Shown: positions 37,005-46,742 of the stretch, piece after piece
Position numbering within the stretch: the stretch's first letter is position 1
How the letters are laid out: each line of letters begins with the position of its first letter
From: Algoriphagus lacus
GTDB lineage: Bacteria > Bacteroidota > Bacteroidia > Cytophagales > Cyclobacteriaceae
Length of the DNA stretch: 64,000 bases
Assembly: GCF_003583985.1 (NCBI RefSeq)
Contig: NZ_QXML01000005.1
Coordinates: forward strand, 87,679-151,678
Reading direction: 5' to 3'
Made by a program: the position numbers and the translations under genes
The notes under the pieces: model-generated
The model's input: the letters and a program-made list of their open reading frames with translations, nothing else
Told to the model about the DNA's origin: nothing
Databases searched by the model: none

Positions 37005-40000
37005 ATGATTATTTTTTCCCGAATCCTGATATCCTCTTTGATTTTCGTGGGAATTCTTATTGGGTTTTCAAATGCTCTTTTCGCTCAGGAAAACTCAACC
37101 AAATTTGAAAAGCTTCCATCGAAGAAAACCGGCATTTCATTCAAAAATCAGCTCAAAGAAGACGGTCAAAACAACATCCTACGCTATGAATATTTCTACA
37201 ATGGCGGAGGTGTAGCAGTCGGAGACCTCAACAACGATGGTTTGGATGATATTTTTTTTGCAGGAAATATGACCCAAAACAAGCTTTACAAAAACCTTGG
37301 CGAGTTTAAGTTTGAGGATGTCACTAGGTCCGCTGGGGTAGCAGGAAAAAACACCTGGACAACAGGTGCGAGTATGGCCGATGTCAATGGTGACGGACTT
37401 TTGGACATTTATGTTTGCTACTCCGGAAAAGGATCTCCCGAATCCAGAAAAAATGAACTCTGGATTAATCAGGGGGATTTCAAGTTTTTGGACAAAGCTG
37501 AAGAGCTTGGATTAGCCGACCCATCCAACAGCACCCAAGGACTTTTCTTCGATTTCGACAACGATGGCGATTTGGACCTTTACCTTCTCAATCATCACAT
37601 TCAGGTCATAAATGAATTGGAATTTGATGCAGTTCGGCAAGTCAGACATCCTTATGCCGGGGACAAACTATATAGAAACGATTCAGGTAAATTCACCGAC
37701 ATCAGCGAATTGGCAGGAATCAAAGGTTCTGCATTGGGTTTTGGATTAGCTGTAATCGCTTCAGACATCAATCAGGATGGTTGGGTAGACCTCTTGGTAA
37801 CCAATGACTATATCGAGCCGGATTACCTATACATCAACAATGGTGATGGGACATTTTCCGATCGGATAACCAATCATTTTCAGCACATCTCTCACTTCTC
37901 CATGGGGGCCGACATCGCCGATATCAATAATGATGGTCTTCCGGATGTTTTTACACTGGATATGCTACCGGAGGACAATGAGCGGCAAAAATTACTTTAT
38001 GGACCTGAAAACTATGAGCAGTATGCCCTGATGATCAAACGCGGGTTTTATCATCAGAACATGCGAAACATGCTTCAATTAAATCAGGGAAGTGGATTTT
38101 TCTCAGAAATCGGACAAATGGCAGGCATATCCAATACCGATTGGAGCTGGTCAGCTTTGTTTTTTGACGCGAATAATGATGGGCAAAAAGACTTATTTGT
38201 AACCAACGGATATTACCGGGACTATACCAACAGGGACTTTCTGAAATACAAAGGGGATTATTATTTCAAGCAGGCTGTCGCAAAAGAAAAGGCAGACACG
38301 CTGCATTTGGTCACCTCGATGACATCCACCCCTGTTCATGATTATTTCTTTGAAAACAAGGGTGAGGTTAAGTTTCAAAACACTTCGCTAAGCGCTGGCT
38401 TTGGTGAAAAAAACTTTTCCAGCGGGGCAGCCTACTCTGATCTGGACAATGACGGTGATCTGGATTTGGTAGTCAATCACCTGAATGAAACCGCCGGAAT
38501 TTTTGAAAACAAAAGCAATTCAGGCAATTGGCTTCAGCTTGAACTCAGTGGCAAGTCAGGAAACGCATATGCTGTTGGATCCAAAATCAGGGCCTACTCC
38601 AAGGGGAAAATCTTCTTTCTGGAGCAACATCCCGTGAGGGGCTTCCAATCCTCAGGAACTTACCGGCTTCACATCGGACTTGGCACAGCCGACCAAGTGG
38701 ACAGCCTCCAAATCATTTGGCCTGATCGATCGCAATCCCTGCTCAAGTCTATTTCTGGAAACCAGCTTTTGAAAATAGATCAAACGGAGGCAAAACCTGT
38801 TTCAGTTGACCCAATCACTTCCCTTCCCCTGGTTTCCAAAACCTTAGGGCCGGATTTTGTATCCACTCAATCCAATGTCAACGACTTCAAGCGCCAACCA
38901 CTGATGCTGACAATGCCAAGTCATCTGGGCCCAAGTCTGGCTCAAGCCGATTTGGATGGGGACGGAAATTCTGAGGTTTTCATTGGAGGCTCCAAAGGAA
39001 CACCGGGAAGAATTTATTCCTTCAAAAACGGAACTTGGGAAGTTTATCGTGGTTTTAGATCCTCATCGGATTTCACAGATGCTGTGGCGATTTTCCATGA
39101 TTTTAACGGAGACCAAAAGCCAGATCTTTTCATCGGCAGCGGTGGCTTTCATGATTACCTCAGCACAGATGAATCCCTCCGAGACCGACTTTATCTCAAT
39201 GATGGAAATGGGGTATTGATAGCCCAGGGAGATTTTCCAAAATACATGATCAGCACAGGTGCTGCTGCAGTTTTGGATGCAAACGGAGATCGTTTTCCAG
39301 ATCTTTTTGTCGGAGGAAAAGTCATTCCCGGACGTTATCCTGAAACTCCAGACAGTAAAATTTTAATCAATGACGGGAAAGGGAAGTTTACTGATCAGAC
39401 AGCTCTTTTTCTTCCCAACAAAGGAAAACTGGGAATGATTACCGCAGCAGTTTCCCAAGATTTGAATGAGGATGGAACCGACGATTTAATCCTCGTTGGC
39501 GAATTCATGGCTCCAAGCGTCTTGATCAATCAAGGCGGGAAATCATTTGAAAATCAATCTAAAGGGTATTTCCCCTTAAATCTTTCCGGTTGGTGGTCCA
39601 ATTTGACTCAAGCCGACATGGACGGAGACGGGGATTTGGACCTGATTGCGGGGAATTTCGGCCTCAATTCTCAACTGGTTGCCAGTCCAGAGAAACCGAT
39701 CCGGTTATACTCAGCTGATTTTGACCAAAACGGTAGCATCGATCCGATTTTGGAATGCTATATCGGAGACAGTCATTACCCCTATCCGAGTCGGGATGAA
39801 CTTTTGGATCAAATGGTCAGCATGCGAAGTAAATTCACCGATTATGCCTCCTACTCCAAAGCTAAGCTGACGGATCTCTTTACCCCCGAAGAGCTTCAAA
39901 ACGCACAAAGATTGGAAATCCAAACCTTGGAATCCATGTATTTTGAAAACACGGGCACTGGATTCAAGCCACATGAGCTACCCAGAATGGCCCAGGCTTT

Positions 40001-40289
40001 CCCAATCTATTCCATTCTTCCAATTGATTTGAACCTTGACGGAAATCCGGATCTGATCTTGGGAGGAAACCAAAGTCAAACCCGCATCCGAATCGGGAAA
40101 ATCGACGCGGGATTGGGATTGGTTTTGACGGGCGATGGAAAAGGGAACTTCAAACCCCTGACGCCTTCCGAGTCAGGACTAGGTATCAAAGGAGACATCA
40201 AATCCATGTTGAACCTGAAGACCGGAGATACCTCTTTTCTGATTTTTGGAATCAACCAGCAAAAACCCGAAGTCTATCAAATCCGATGA
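37005..40289 (+). CDS. Exported FG-GAP/VCBS repeat protein with ASPIC/UnbV domain (CRTAC1 family)
   Basis: 1094 residues with a signal peptide (cleavage near NALFAQ). Many FG-GAP/VCBS repeats with Ca-binding Asp-rich loops follow (VGDLNNDGLDDIFFAG, DFDNDGDLDLYLLN, DMDGDGDLDLIAGNF), predicting a seven-bladed propeller fold in two halves. Between them lies an ASPIC/UnbV domain at ~505-590 (NWLQLELSGKSGNAYAVGSKI...GLGTADQVDSLQIIWPD). The family is often encoded beside SusCD loci. It may bind carbohydrate or protein at the cell surface. Its stop overlaps the start of the haloperoxidase-like gene (ATGA), so the two are translationally coupled. Confidence 0.88.
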   Translation: MIIFSRILISSLIFVGILIGFSNALFAQENSTKFEKLPSKKTGISFKNQLKEDGQNNILRYEYFYNGGGVAVGDLNNDGLDDIFFAGNMTQNKLYKNLGEFKFEDVTRSAGVAGKNTWTTGASMADVNGDGLLDIYVCYSGKGSPESRKNELWINQGDFKFLDKAEELGLADPSNSTQGLFFDFDNDGDLDLYLLNHHIQVINELEFDAVRQVRHPYAGDKLYRNDSGKFTDISELAGIKGSALGFGLAVIASDINQDGWVDLLVTNDYIEPDYLYINNGDGTFSDRITNHFQHISHFSMGADIADINNDGLPDVFTLDMLPEDNERQKLLYGPENYEQYALMIKRGFYHQNMRNMLQLNQGSGFFSEIGQMAGISNTDWSWSALFFDANNDGQKDLFVTNGYYRDYTNRDFLKYKGDYYFKQAVAKEKADTLHLVTSMTSTPVHDYFFENKGEVKFQNTSLSAGFGEKNFSSGAAYSDLDNDGDLDLVVNHLNETAGIFENKSNSGNWLQLELSGKSGNAYAVGSKIRAYSKGKIFFLEQHPVRGFQSSGTYRLHIGLGTADQVDSLQIIWPDRSQSLLKSISGNQLLKIDQTEAKPVSVDPITSLPLVSKTLGPDFVSTQSNVNDFKRQPLMLTMPSHLGPSLAQADLDGDGNSEVFIGGSKGTPGRIYSFKNGTWEVYRGFRSSSDFTDAVAIFHDFNGDQKPDLFIGSGGFHDYLSTDESLRDRLYLNDGNGVLIAQGDFPKYMISTGAAAVLDANGDRFPDLFVGGKVIPGRYPETPDSKILINDGKGKFTDQTALFLPNKGKLGMITAAVSQDLNEDGTDDLILVGEFMAPSVLINQGGKSFENQSKGYFPLNLSGWWSNLTQADMDGDGDLDLIAGNFGLNSQLVASPEKPIRLYSADFDQNGSIDPILECYIGDSHYPYPSRDELLDQMVSMRSKFTDYASYSKAKLTDLFTPEELQNAQRLEIQTLESMYFENTGTGFKPHELPRMAQAFPIYSILPIDLNLDGNPDLILGGNQSQTRIRIGKIDAGLGLVLTGDGKGNFKPLTPSESGLGIKGDIKSMLNLKTGDTSFLIFGINQQKPEVYQIR

Positions 40290-41611
40290 AAAAGCTCATT
40301 TCCCTTCTTCTTACCAGCTTTTTCCTCCCTTTGGGGGCTATTCATCTTCACGGACAGAACCGTGAGATTGATTGGTCAAAGATCTACTCTGAACAGCTTT
40401 TTCACATCACTGAGGTGATGGTCACCGATGTCGCCAGCCCGCCAGTAGCTGCCAGAATTTATGCTTACACCAATTTGGCCGCCTATCGGGTTCTTCAGGT
40501 AGCCAATGTGAAATTTGATCACGGGGACTTTCTTTCATTTTCGCAGATAAATAAACAGGTCGCTGATCTGTCGCTGGAACCAATCCAATCCCCTGAATTT
40601 GCTGCGATCTTTGCCCTGTTTTTGGTTGGTGAAAAAGTAATGCCCTCCGGCTATTTGCTTAAGGAAAAGCAAGCAGCTTGGCAGGAATGGGGATTAAAAA
40701 ACAAAGTAATTACCAAGAAAAACCTGGAACAGCATCTGGCTTTTGCAAAAGCAGTAGCAGATCAGGTCTTGGGAATGGCTAAAAGCGATGGATACATCCA
40801 ATTGACCGCACTTAACCGCTACAGTCCCAAGGAAGGGGAAGGTTTTTGGTACCCGACTCCTCCGGCTTATATGGCTGCGGTGGAGCCGGAATGGAAAACC
40901 ATGCGGACTTTTTTCCTGGAAAATCTGGAAGAATACAAACCTGCCCCCATGGCCGACTTTGATCTTTCCCAGGGAAGTCCGTTTCAAATTCAGCTCCAGG
41001 AAGTCTATGATAAGGGTAAAAACCTAAGCGAAGAAGAGCAATTGATCGCCAACTTTTGGGATTGCAATCCCTTCAAAGTGGAATTTTCGGGACATATGGC
41101 CATAGGCGTCAAAAAGATTTCCCCAGGGGGGCATTGGATTGGGATTACCGGAATTTCCGCGCAAAAGGTAGGCCTCACTTTTTCCGAAACGACCTACATC
41201 CACGCCTTAGTGGCCATGACGCTTCATGACTCCTTTGTTTCCTGCTGGAAAGCCAAGTACGAAACAAACCGAATCCGTCCCGAAACCGTCATCAACGAAA
41301 AGTTGGACCCCACTTGGAAGCCCCTACTTCAGACTCCTCCTTTCCCGGAATACACCTCAGGCCACTCCGTTATCAGCAGCGCTTCTGCTGAGATTTTGAC
41401 TGGGTATTTTGGTGAAAATTTCGGCTTCGTTGATTCCTCCGAGGTTTATTTCGGATTACCGGAGCGGGCCTTCGACAGCTTTTCTCAGGCATCGGACGAA
41501 GCCGCCATTTCGCGACTTTACGGAGGAATTCACTTCAGGGACGCCATCGAAAACGGGGTTGCTCAAGGGAAAAAAATCGGGAAATCGATCTGGCAGAAAT
41601 TGGAAGAGTAG
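40286..41611 (+). CDS. Vanadium-dependent haloperoxidase/PAP2 superfamily enzyme
   Basis: 441 residues with a signal peptide (cleavage near HLHGQ). The three phosphate/vanadate-binding motifs are complete and correctly spaced: K324-x6-R331P (KYETNRIRP), S358GH360 (EYTSGHS) and R410-x5-H416 (SRLYGGIHFRD). His416 is the residue that would bind vanadate covalently, and His360 matches the acid-base histidine of fungal haloperoxidases. It could be a vanadium haloperoxidase or an acid phosphatase; sequence alone does not settle this. Exported and coupled to the FG-GAP protein, it acts outside the cytoplasm. Confidence 0.88.
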   Translation: MKKLISLLLTSFFLPLGAIHLHGQNREIDWSKIYSEQLFHITEVMVTDVASPPVAARIYAYTNLAAYRVLQVANVKFDHGDFLSFSQINKQVADLSLEPIQSPEFAAIFALFLVGEKVMPSGYLLKEKQAAWQEWGLKNKVITKKNLEQHLAFAKAVADQVLGMAKSDGYIQLTALNRYSPKEGEGFWYPTPPAYMAAVEPEWKTMRTFFLENLEEYKPAPMADFDLSQGSPFQIQLQEVYDKGKNLSEEEQLIANFWDCNPFKVEFSGHMAIGVKKISPGGHWIGITGISAQKVGLTFSETTYIHALVAMTLHDSFVSCWKAKYETNRIRPETVINEKLDPTWKPLLQTPPFPEYTSGHSVISSASAEILTGYFGENFGFVDSSEVYFGLPERAFDSFSQASDEAAISRLYGGIHFRDAIENGVAQGKKIGKSIWQKLEE

Positions 41612-41620
41612 AATAACGCA

Positions 41621-41642
41621 AAAGCCGGAAAAATCCGGCTTT
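41621..41642. terminator. Hairpin between convergent genes, weak bidirectional terminator
   Basis: AAAGCCGGA/TCCGGCTTT with an AAAA loop is a perfect nine-pair stem. Flanking T runs are short on both strands, so efficiency is uncertain. Confidence 0.6.
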
Positions 41643-41645
41643 GAA

Positions 41646-42248
41646 TTAGTTGGTCTGACCTGATTTAATGGATTTTCCAGGCACCGACTGGTAGGCGTAT
41701 TCCAAGATCGACATCCGGTTTGAATACAGATCATTGCCAATCTTGATCCAACCATAGTGGGGCTTTTGACCAATGAAAAACCGAACTCCCACAATCCCAT
41801 CCGGAATGGTACTCCAGTTACCTGACCAAGAAGGCGCTCCAGTTTGACGCTGTAATTTTGTAATCAATTTCCCTGCACTGAAATTCCACACCAAGTCGTT
41901 CTGATCGCTGGTCTCTCCAATTTCAAAATCCACTTCCAAGGGAATAGCTTCCTCTTCAATCAACAGCGCTCGATTAGCTCTGGAAGGAGATACCACATAC
42001 TGATAATGATCTCCCAGCTGATTGGCAAAAAGGGTAACTCCAAATTGGAAATCAATTACTGCATCTCCGTCCAGGTCCAAAACTTTTGGAGTGCCGTAGG
42101 TAAAGAACTCTGGTTGAGTCAATTTTTTATGCACAATTTCTGACACAGGAGGCGATGGAACTTCAGGTTCCTCGTTGCATGCGCTCAAAAGCACCACTGA
42201 AAAAAGCAATCCTAAAAGTGGAGCACGATTAACAAATTTGACTGACAT
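41646..42248 (-). CDS. Hypothetical lipoprotein
   Basis: 200 residues. A lipoprotein signal ends at Cys24 (FSVVLLSAC) followed by NEEPEVP, an acidic stretch compatible with surface export in Bacteroidota. The mature part reads like a small beta-sandwich: VLDLDGDAVIDFQFGVTLFA suggests a Ca-binding loop, and a C-terminal YGWIKIGND follows, a motif common in secreted Bacteroidota proteins. No named family is recognised. It is convergent with the haloperoxidase-like gene and divergent from the sulfatase gene. Confidence 0.75.
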   Translation of the reverse strand: MSVKFVNRAPLLGLLFSVVLLSACNEEPEVPSPPVSEIVHKKLTQPEFFTYGTPKVLDLDGDAVIDFQFGVTLFANQLGDHYQYVVSPSRANRALLIEEEAIPLEVDFEIGETSDQNDLVWNFSAGKLITKLQRQTGAPSWSGNWSTIPDGIVGVRFFIGQKPHYGWIKIGNDLYSNRMSILEYAYQSVPGKSIKSGQTN

Positions 42249-42471
42249 AAAGTGATACGTTGGTTTAGTTTTCTATTCCTTTCCAAGACGTGGGCCAATC
42301 AAAAAATGCTTCAAATCCCAGAAAAAACCCTAAATCTTCCTCGTACCTGTTCGCTTTCAAGAAGAAATAGATCGATTCCGGGCAACTGACGCCAATAAGT
42401 TTTGACTGATTCCGAATGCCGTTAATTCAAAATTGTTTTACTTGAAAACCAAACTCAGTCTTCAAAAATCC

Positions 42472-43893
42472 ATGAGCACACTTTTCTATCCTTTTTCCAT
42501 TCTGATGAATCTTCTTTTTTCGGTACCTGAAATTCAAGCCGAACCATCCAAACCCAACGTAATTTTGATTTTTGCGGATGACCTGGCTTATGGGGATTTG
42601 GGAAGCTATGGAGCGAAGGACTGGGAAACTCCAAACCTGGACCAACTGGCGACGGATGGAGTTAGGTTTACTCAGTTTTACGTTCCCCATGCAGTTTGCA
42701 CCGCCTCCAGAGCGGCCTTGCTTACAGGAGCCTATGCCAACCGGTTAGAACTCTATGGAGCTCTCGATCATACCGCAACCCATGGGCTGAACCCAGAGGA
42801 AATTACCATTGCTGAAATGCTCAAAGCCAACGGGTACCAAACGGGGATAGTTGGAAAGTGGCATCTGGGTCATCAGCCGGAGTTTTTGCCCACTCAACAG
42901 GGGTTTGACAGCTATTTCGGGCTCCCTTATTCCAACGACATGTGGCCCAATCATCCGGAATCCAAAAACTACTATCCACCTCTCCCTCTGATTGAGGGAG
43001 AAAAAACCATAGCCTATCTGGAAGATCAACAGGAGTTGACTTCGTGGTACACCTACAAATCCCTGGAATTCATCGAAAAAAATCAAGAAAAGCCCTTTTT
43101 CCTTTACTTAGCCCACAACATGCCCCATGTCCCACTTTACGTTTCCGAAAAATTCAAGGGAAAATCAGAGCAGGGAATGTATGGCGACGTGATGATGGAA
43201 ATCGATTGGTCGGTGGGTGAGATCCGCAAAAAACTGAAAGAACTCGGTTTGGAAGAAAACACCCTGATCATTTTCACCTCCGACAACGGGCCCTGGCTTT
43301 CATATGGCGGCCATGCAGGATCAAAAGGAAATCTACGAGAAGGTAAAGGAACCTCATGGGAAGGAGGAATACGGGTTCCGGCAATCTTTATCTGGCCTGG
43401 GAAAATCCCTGCCGGAATAATTCAGGACCAAGCCGCAATGACAATCGATGTCTTACCAACTCTGGCAAAAGTCACCGGATCCCAACTTCCACAACTCAAA
43501 ATCGACGGTTCGGATATTTGGCCTTTAGTCATGGGGGAAAAGGCGGATTTGAAACCCTACTTTGCTTATTACAACCGAAACGAACTACAGGCGGTAATCT
43601 ATGGAAAATGGAAACTGGTTTTCCCCCACACCTATCGCACGATTCCTCCCGGAACTGATGTTCGAAACGATGGAATTCCTGTAAAATACCTCAATGTCCA
43701 ATTGGAGAAAGCTTCCCTTTTTGACTTATCCAAAGATCCCGGAGAAACGACCGATGTTTCGGCTCAGAATCCGGGGGTTTTGGCTCAACTTAACGGATTT
43801 GCTAATCAGGCAAGAGCAGATATGGGCGACGCGTTGACCGGAAAAGAAGGAACAGGAAACCGAAAAGCGGGAAGGATCGGTCCTTCCAATTAA
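42472..43893 (+). CDS. Sulfatase, formylglycine-dependent S1 family
   Basis: 473 residues from the ATG at 42472, which gives a clean signal peptide (ending near EIQAEP). An upstream TTG would add 13 residues. The metal site begins VILIFADDLAYGDLGSYG. The formylglycine precursor is Cys76 in CTASRAALLTG, the cysteine-type motif that needs a maturating enzyme (anaerobic or FGE type, not visible here). HNMPHVPLYVSEKFKGKS and FTSDNGPWLSYGGHAGSKGNLREGKGTSWEGGIRVP are standard sulfatase blocks. It would remove sulfate esters in the periplasm, fitting a glycan-degradation locus. Confidence 0.93.
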   Translation: MSTLFYPFSILMNLLFSVPEIQAEPSKPNVILIFADDLAYGDLGSYGAKDWETPNLDQLATDGVRFTQFYVPHAVCTASRAALLTGAYANRLELYGALDHTATHGLNPEEITIAEMLKANGYQTGIVGKWHLGHQPEFLPTQQGFDSYFGLPYSNDMWPNHPESKNYYPPLPLIEGEKTIAYLEDQQELTSWYTYKSLEFIEKNQEKPFFLYLAHNMPHVPLYVSEKFKGKSEQGMYGDVMMEIDWSVGEIRKKLKELGLEENTLIIFTSDNGPWLSYGGHAGSKGNLREGKGTSWEGGIRVPAIFIWPGKIPAGIIQDQAAMTIDVLPTLAKVTGSQLPQLKIDGSDIWPLVMGEKADLKPYFAYYNRNELQAVIYGKWKLVFPHTYRTIPPGTDVRNDGIPVKYLNVQLEKASLFDLSKDPGETTDVSAQNPGVLAQLNGFANQARADMGDALTGKEGTGNRKAGRIGPSN

Positions 43894-44861
43894 TGGGTTA
43901 TCACAAGTTTTTTATCATAAAAAACTGCCAAGATTTCCCCAGAAATCGCATCCAAATAAACTTCCTGGCTTTGGATTTCTCCCTTGGAAGTCTTGCCGAT
44001 TTCCTTGGAAAACACCCAAGAAAATGTGTTTCCTCTTGGATAAAACTCTAACCTTGGCATGATTTCGGCAAAAGATTCTCCAAATTCTTTAATTAGAGTC
44101 TGCCTGATTTCAGATTGACTTTTTAATTTCCAAGCCTTTTTCTCATCCGATTCCCACAGCATAAATTGGGGGAATTTGGGTGCTACTACCACAGCCCCAT
44201 TATCCAGAAAAACACTTTCGGTCGTGTATTGGGCAATTCCATTTTCCCTATCACTGAAGGAAAAACAGATCCGGTAGGATGTCGTATGGGGAGCGTAATT
44301 ATTGGGAACTCTCAATTCGTTAAGGCGATCAGTCTCAAAAATGTGCGCAGTGGAAATATAGATTTTTGAAAAGGCTTGATCACCTACTCGGCTTATTAGT
44401 TCCTCTTTGATTTTTTCTCTGACTTGTTGTGGGATTTCCTCCCATTTGCGAAAAGGTTTTGGATAATATTCCCGCATTGTAGGTGTGCCGCCCCATGAAT
44501 GGAACAATCCTTTTTCCTGATCATGAAAATTGGGATCCAGTTCTAATTTCACAGTCAAGGTGTCAGTGCGGGACAAATCAACCTCTTGCCAAACTGGAAA
44601 ATACTCCCGCTTATCAATACTGAGGAAAAACTTATTTTGCGATGAAGGAGGTACATCTCTATACGTCCCCCGAATAAAATGCACCCCATTTTTCCCAGAC
44701 TCTACCGGGGCATAATTCAAATAACCATTCAAAATGATTTCAGCATCGTAACCCGAAATCTCCTGACCTGATTCTTTGTCTATGAATTTGAAATGGCTTT
44801 GGCCGAAAAGAATTACCGGAAAAACAATGAAAATTGAGGTAATGAGGAATCTGAAAAACAT
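43890..44861 (-). CDS. Exported hypothetical protein
   Basis: 323 residues with a signal peptide (cleavage near ILFGQS). The body begins with a beta-rich domain (DAEIILNGYLNYAPVESG, YFPVWQEVDLSRTDTLTVKLELD) resembling carboxypeptidase-regulatory-like folds. A domain ending RLEFYPRGNTFSWVFSKEIG...QEVYLDAISGEILAVFYDK follows, which looks PepSY-like. No named family is certain. It is 33 bases downstream of the FAD oxidoreductase gene and may be the last gene of that operon. It overlaps the convergent sulfatase gene by four bases. Confidence 0.75.
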   Translation of the reverse strand: MFFRFLITSIFIVFPVILFGQSHFKFIDKESGQEISGYDAEIILNGYLNYAPVESGKNGVHFIRGTYRDVPPSSQNKFFLSIDKREYFPVWQEVDLSRTDTLTVKLELDPNFHDQEKGLFHSWGGTPTMREYYPKPFRKWEEIPQQVREKIKEELISRVGDQAFSKIYISTAHIFETDRLNELRVPNNYAPHTTSYRICFSFSDRENGIAQYTTESVFLDNGAVVVAPKFPQFMLWESDEKKAWKLKSQSEIRQTLIKEFGESFAEIMPRLEFYPRGNTFSWVFSKEIGKTSKGEIQSQEVYLDAISGEILAVFYDKKLVITH

Positions 44862-44894
44862 GGATCTTTTTTAACTAATTCAATAAATGAAAAA

Positions 44895-46742
44895 TTATTG
44901 ATAGTTCCCCCTCCAATCCACCTCTTTCACGAAGAAATCCAGCAATTCACTCAATAGAACTGACACCTCCCTGCGGGAGAGTTTCTTGTCAGTCGAAAAT
45001 TCCCCTTCCAATGCTCCGTTTTTCCAGGCCAAGGAGAGATTCTCCTCGGTTAGTTCAGGTTGGATCATCTTCAGAAAAACCAACATTCTTGCTCCTGTAA
45101 GATGATCGCCCGAAGCTCCCCAAAAGTCCTTTAATTGGGAATACATCGGTCTCAATCCGTCTACCACTTCATATTCGGAGGCCAGTCGGTCAGGATAAAA
45201 CCAAGTCTGATTTGCCCAAAGATAGGGAACACCCTCTCCCTTGAAAATTCCCGCAGCACCGGCCTTCTGCATGGCCTGAAAGTGAGGTTGGGCTGGATTC
45301 ATATCCAAAAAAGGCATGATATAAGCATTTTGCTCAAGCAAAAGCTGCTGAACCCGTCGCACAGACACTTCTGAAAGTGGTTTCTTTTGCTCCAAAGCCA
45401 CGGTAGCCAAAACTCCCGCTGCATGACCGATTCCCAATACAACGGGCTGAAGCCGAGAAGCACCGTTGACGATATTGGATACGGAAATGCTCTTTTCAGC
45501 CAAGATCAGTGCGGGATGATTCGCAGGAATTAAAGCCCCAAGCGGGACATTGTAGGAAGGAACCCGGATTTTAATAAAATCAATGGCTGGTGCCTTCAGA
45601 TTTTTCTTGTGGTGATGGTCAATGGTGTAGTCTCCTACTGCAACCCCGGTTCGGTAAAGCGGACTGGGTGAAGCGTAAGGAGTTCTAACGTAGGGCAGGG
45701 TAAAATCAACTAATCCATAATATCTTCTGGATTCCCGATGATACGGTATCATAGGAAGTCCATCCTTGGTGGGATACTCATTTTCAGCCAAGCCCAAGTG
45801 CTTAAAGCCCAATTCGTGCTGAATGTAATAGACAAACCGCAACGTAGTCTGCTTTGCTTTTTCGATTTCGAGCGCCCGCTCTTCAGGACTTAATTCCACC
45901 AAATTGGCATAGTGATCATTTCCGCAATTGGGCCAGTTGATCATGTATTTACCATTGGGAAGCTTGCCGTAGTCCAGCATTTTTCCGCAGTCCAAAGTCG
46001 GGGCATTGTCCGTGGTGGGATCCGCATGTGCACAGGCACAGGCAAATTCGGCAGGGTCATAATTGGCAGGTTTCGGGATGGTTTTGTCTGCGCCGGCACC
46101 AAAATCCTGCAAAGTCGCCACAAAAGTCAAATCTTGAATAATGTCATTCGCCTCCTCTGGAGCAAATTCCTCCCCTATTTCCGCCCGGGCATCCATCCCC
46201 AAGCGATAAGGCAAACCTTGGGAAGCGGCCACATCCCCCAGTTCGGTGGCATCGATCAAAAGCGGCGCTGTCACCATTTGTGTTTTTCCATTTTTGGAAA
46301 AGGAAACTGTCCAAAGCCCGTTTTTGAAGTCTGCGCTTTTCCAGTCACTTTCCAGAGAAAAAGTCAAATCCTTCACCTCCGAGGCCTTTTTCTTCAGGAT
46401 CTCATTCCCTACTTTGGGTTCAAATAGGGTATTGCTGACCCAGCCGGTGGCCAGTTTATCGGATCCACCGTAATAGTTCTCAAGTTCAGACTTGAACTCC
46501 CCCCAAATTCCGGAAGGTAATCGGTGATTGCCATCAATCGCCGAAACCCCAGCCGAAGTGAGCATTCCCCCCAACCACGGAGTGGATTCAATAATGAGGG
46601 TTTTGGTACCCAACCGCCCCGCTGAGATCCCGGCGGCAGTTCCACTGGCACCTCCACCGACAATAATTAAGTCGTAGGATTGTTGGCCAAAAGTGGTGAT
46701 TTGAAAAAGTGTCAGGAACAAGCCTAGGATAAAATGTTTCAT
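44895..46742 (-). CDS. Exported FAD-dependent oxidoreductase (FAD_oxidored family)
   Basis: 615 residues with an N-terminal signal peptide (cleavage near TTFGQ). The FAD Rossmann motif GGGASGTAAG follows directly (DLIIVGGGASG), then STPWLGGMLTSAGVSAIDGNH and ATELGDVAASQGLPYRLG, typical of this family. The C-terminal ~170 residues are helical. Members are common in Bacteroidota polysaccharide loci, but their substrates are mostly unknown. Its first codon overlaps the stop of the ROK gene (ATGA), so it belongs to the GH18-ROK operon. Confidence 0.88.
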   Translation of the reverse strand: MKHFILGLFLTLFQITTFGQQSYDLIIVGGGASGTAAGISAGRLGTKTLIIESTPWLGGMLTSAGVSAIDGNHRLPSGIWGEFKSELENYYGGSDKLATGWVSNTLFEPKVGNEILKKKASEVKDLTFSLESDWKSADFKNGLWTVSFSKNGKTQMVTAPLLIDATELGDVAASQGLPYRLGMDARAEIGEEFAPEEANDIIQDLTFVATLQDFGAGADKTIPKPANYDPAEFACACAHADPTTDNAPTLDCGKMLDYGKLPNGKYMINWPNCGNDHYANLVELSPEERALEIEKAKQTTLRFVYYIQHELGFKHLGLAENEYPTKDGLPMIPYHRESRRYYGLVDFTLPYVRTPYASPSPLYRTGVAVGDYTIDHHHKKNLKAPAIDFIKIRVPSYNVPLGALIPANHPALILAEKSISVSNIVNGASRLQPVVLGIGHAAGVLATVALEQKKPLSEVSVRRVQQLLLEQNAYIMPFLDMNPAQPHFQAMQKAGAAGIFKGEGVPYLWANQTWFYPDRLASEYEVVDGLRPMYSQLKDFWGASGDHLTGARMLVFLKMIQPELTEENLSLAWKNGALEGEFSTDKKLSRREVSVLLSELLDFFVKEVDWRGNYQ

